This document shows positions 21,555 through 23,172 of a stretch of 23,172 nt of DNA, piece after piece (the first letter of the stretch is position 1; each line of letters begins with the position of its first letter). The position numbers and the translations under genes were made by a program. This DNA comes from Candidatus Portnoybacteria bacterium CG_4_9_14_3_um_filter_43_11. Its GTDB lineage: Bacteria; Patescibacteriota; Minisyncoccia; Portnoybacterales; UBA2143. A model generated the notes under the pieces. That model saw nothing but the letters and a program-made list of their open reading frames with translations. It searched no databases and was not told the DNA's origin. The DNA is taken from assembly GCA_002791035.1 (NCBI GenBank), contig PFWG01000054.1:3245-26416 (forward strand). Direction: 5' to 3'.

Positions 21555-22657
21555 TTAATGGTAATAACTACAATTTCGGAATGCGTGCCAATGCGCATAG
21601 TCGGTCCCCAGGTCCCGGCGCCGCTGGTCGCGTAAAGGGCATAATCTCCTATTTGATGAAAACCGTACGAATAACCTTTATAAATAAATTTAGCAATAAG
21701 ATTCATGGGGAAAATTTGTCCGCCATGCGTATGACCGGAAAGCTGAAGATTAATCCCGGCCTCTTTAAACTGATTAATAAAAACCGGTGAATGATATAAT
21801 AATATGTTCGGCTGGTTAAAAAAATCTTTTCGCAGAGAATTCAACACTGCTATCACGTCTTTATTCTCGCTTCTGTCTGGATAATCAATACCGATCAATT
21901 TTAAACCGTCTAAATCGACAACTTCGTCTCTTAAAACTGTTATTTTAGTTTTTTCTAAAACACTAAAAACCTCGTTCACGCCCAAATAAGTTTCGTGGTT
22001 GCCTGTAACAAAATAAATCCCCTTTTCCGCCTGAATTTTATTGAGCCACTCCGGCAAAAAATCAAATTGTCCGTCCATGCTGTCAAAAAGATCGCCAGTG
22101 ATGACCACAATTTCCGGCTTTATGAAGTTTATCTTTTCAACAAGATTTTTCATCAGCGCCTCCCTATAAATAAGACCTAGATGGAGGTCGGAAATCTGAA
22201 CGATTCGTTTATTTTCCCAAACTGAAGGCAAATTTGGAATATCCACGGTTATATCCCTTACTTGCAAATTAAAAGCGTTCCAAATGCCGTAAAGCGAAAC
22301 CGAAAAGGCCGAAATAAAAAAAATAACGGCCCAAAACGAAAAATTGACATTTAAATCAAAAATTTTACCTGCCCAAAAAATAAGCCAAACGGCGGCCGCG
22401 GCTAAAATAAAATAAAATAAAAAACTCAACCAGAAACTGGAAATAAAATAAAAAACCTTAACTAAAAAACCTTCGTTCAGTTGGGCCAGAAGCAAGGCGA
22501 AAATAAAACTAACCGAAAGAAAAACGATACTAACAAGTAAAACTTTCTTTAGAATTCCAGAAATAGCAAAAAAGCGAACAACCGAAAAATACAAAAAATA
22601 ATGGCCGCCGAAAAGAACAATTAAAAGCAAAACAATAAACAACGCAATATAATACAT
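21551..22657 (-). CDS. Membrane-anchored metallophosphoesterase (YkuE-like)
   Basis: A calcineurin-type metallophosphoesterase. Four hydrophobic helices fill the first ~130 residues, and the catalytic domain follows with the metal-site motifs in order: SDLHLG, TGDLFD, TGNHET, LYHSP and SGHTHGGQ. All expected ligands are present. The architecture matches YkuE/YaeI-type enzymes, some of which act on lipids. I prefer ATG at 22657 (368 aa), because the ATG at 22669 lies inside a TATAAT box (22668-22673) and would precede the transcript. It is coupled to the PAP2 gene by overlap. Confidence 0.9.
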   Translation of the reverse strand: MYYIALFIVLLLIVLFGGHYFLYFSVVRFFAISGILKKVLLVSIVFLSVSFIFALLLAQLNEGFLVKVFYFISSFWLSFLFYFILAAAAVWLIFWAGKIFDLNVNFSFWAVIFFISAFSVSLYGIWNAFNLQVRDITVDIPNLPSVWENKRIVQISDLHLGLIYREALMKNLVEKINFIKPEIVVITGDLFDSMDGQFDFLPEWLNKIQAEKGIYFVTGNHETYLGVNEVFSVLEKTKITVLRDEVVDLDGLKLIGIDYPDRSENKDVIAVLNSLRKDFFNQPNILLYHSPVFINQFKEAGINLQLSGHTHGGQIFPMNLIAKFIYKGYSYGFHQIGDYALYATSGAGTWGPTMRIGTHSEIVVITIK

Positions 22658-22667
22658 AAAAGATGTC

Positions 22668-22673
22668 ATTATA
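22668..22673 (-). promoter_or_regulatory. -10 box overlapping an upstream ATG of the metallophosphoesterase gene
   Basis: TATAAT on the minus strand shares its last two bases with the ATG at 22669. A start 7 nt later leaves a leader of 3-4 nt before the ATG at 22657. The -35 region is poor. Confidence 0.45.
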
Positions 22674-22698
22674 AAGAATAAACACCCAAGGGATATAT

Positions 22699-23172
22699 CT
22701 ATAACCCCTTAATATCTTTTATCAATTCGGGAAACTTTGGTTGGTCAAAGTGCCCTCTCTTTTTGAATTCTCTGATAATAGCGTTGGGTAGCGCCTTTTT
22801 ATATTTCTCAAGATGAGAGGACGGAACCACTTTATCGTCTTTGCTTTGATAGATAAAAATCTTGCCACCTTGCTTGTTTAATTTATCCAAGCTCTTAGGA
22901 ACAAAATCGCCCAAAGATTCTTCCATATCTTCATCATCATATGGCGGCGAGACAAGCAGTGTTGCTAGAATATTTTTAGGGAACTTATTCTCTGATAGAT
23001 ATTTAACTAAAAATATCGCTCCTAAGGAATGGCCGATTAAAATAACATTGTTATCTAAAAGAGGCGCTATCTTTTCAAATAGGATTTTCCACTCGTCATA
23101 TTTAGCGTTCATTGGATTAGGCATCTTAGGAAATAAAACATCAAATCTATTGCCTAAATCTTTCCTCAAAGA
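22699..23172 (-). CDS. Alpha/beta hydrolase, RBBP9/YdeN-like (5' end outside window)
   Basis: The C-terminal ~157 residues of a serine hydrolase. The nucleophile elbow is ILIGHSLGAIF, the acid is in SKDDKVVP and the histidine is in RGHFDQPKFPEL, so the triad is complete. The frame is open to the window edge; a TTG at 23169 could start it, but the region before the GHSLG motif is shorter than usual (the first strand and HG oxyanion segment are missing), so the gene continues outside. The small size and the PKMPNPMNAKYDEW segment resemble the RBBP9/YdeN group. Substrate unknown. Confidence 0.85.
   Translation of the reverse strand, partial: SLRKDLGNRFDVLFPKMPNPMNAKYDEWKILFEKIAPLLDNNVILIGHSLGAIFLVKYLSENKFPKNILATLLVSPPYDDEDMEESLGDFVPKSLDKLNKQGGKIFIYQSKDDKVVPSSHLEKYKKALPNAIIREFKKRGHFDQPKFPELIKDIKGL

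Overview
This window looks like a chromosomal stretch of a small-genome bacterium of the Candidate Phyla Radiation (Patescibacteria), most likely Parcubacteria-like. That placement is inferred from gene style, not from a marker tree. The signs are a half-length EF-Ts, a release factor 1 that starts at its second domain, lysine-rich proteins in moderately AT-rich DNA, very tight packing with ATGA-type overlaps, many small membrane proteins without known function, and several genes whose -10 box lies so close to the start codon that the mRNA should be leaderless. UGA is used as a normal stop (for example in rpmE and prfA), which argues against the Gracilibacteria/SR1 code.

Layout from left to right. 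1-3502 is a translation block: rpsB-tsf and a cut-off membrane gene run leftward; rpmE, an N-terminally short prfA and trpS run rightward from a divergent promoter region. 3499-7195 runs leftward: a type 4 uracil-DNA glycosylase, mnmA and a thioredoxin-CcdA-like fusion form an overlapping operon, followed by a HAD phosphatase with its own leaderless promoter. 7263-9483 is an envelope operon: a TM protein, a SIMPL-domain protein, a chimeric MacA/MacB remnant and a 58-residue Cys/His protein. 9591-11190 holds an RrmJ-like methyltransferase, a three-TM protein and a protein with an internal duplication. One rightward membrane gene (11305-11793) ends at a strong bidirectional terminator. 11872-16249 contains a small ORF, typA, a BaiN/HI0933-type flavoprotein and obgE. 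16361-17554 is a small accessory segment with textbook Shine-Dalgarno sites, including one gene apparently split by a frameshift at an A7 run. 17715-23172 is a cell-surface block: three GT4 glycosyltransferases in tandem, a PAP2 phosphatase, a membrane metallophosphoesterase and the 3' part of an alpha/beta hydrolase.

How they work together. The housekeeping part covers ribosome proteins, translation factors, tRNA charging, tRNA thiolation, rRNA methylation and ribosome-linked GTPases (Obg, TypA). The right part fits synthesis of a surface glycan or glycolipid with recycling of a lipid carrier. I saw no tRNA, rRNA, CRISPR array, insertion sequence or prophage genes.

Points most worth attention: the MacA/MacB deletion chimera (7553-8131), the A7 frameshift gene (16361-17151), an overlooked 58-aa CCHC-like small protein (7306-7482), the domain-1-less RF1, a 19-bp perfect inverted repeat (8931-8972), and the split between leaderless housekeeping genes and SD-led accessory genes.
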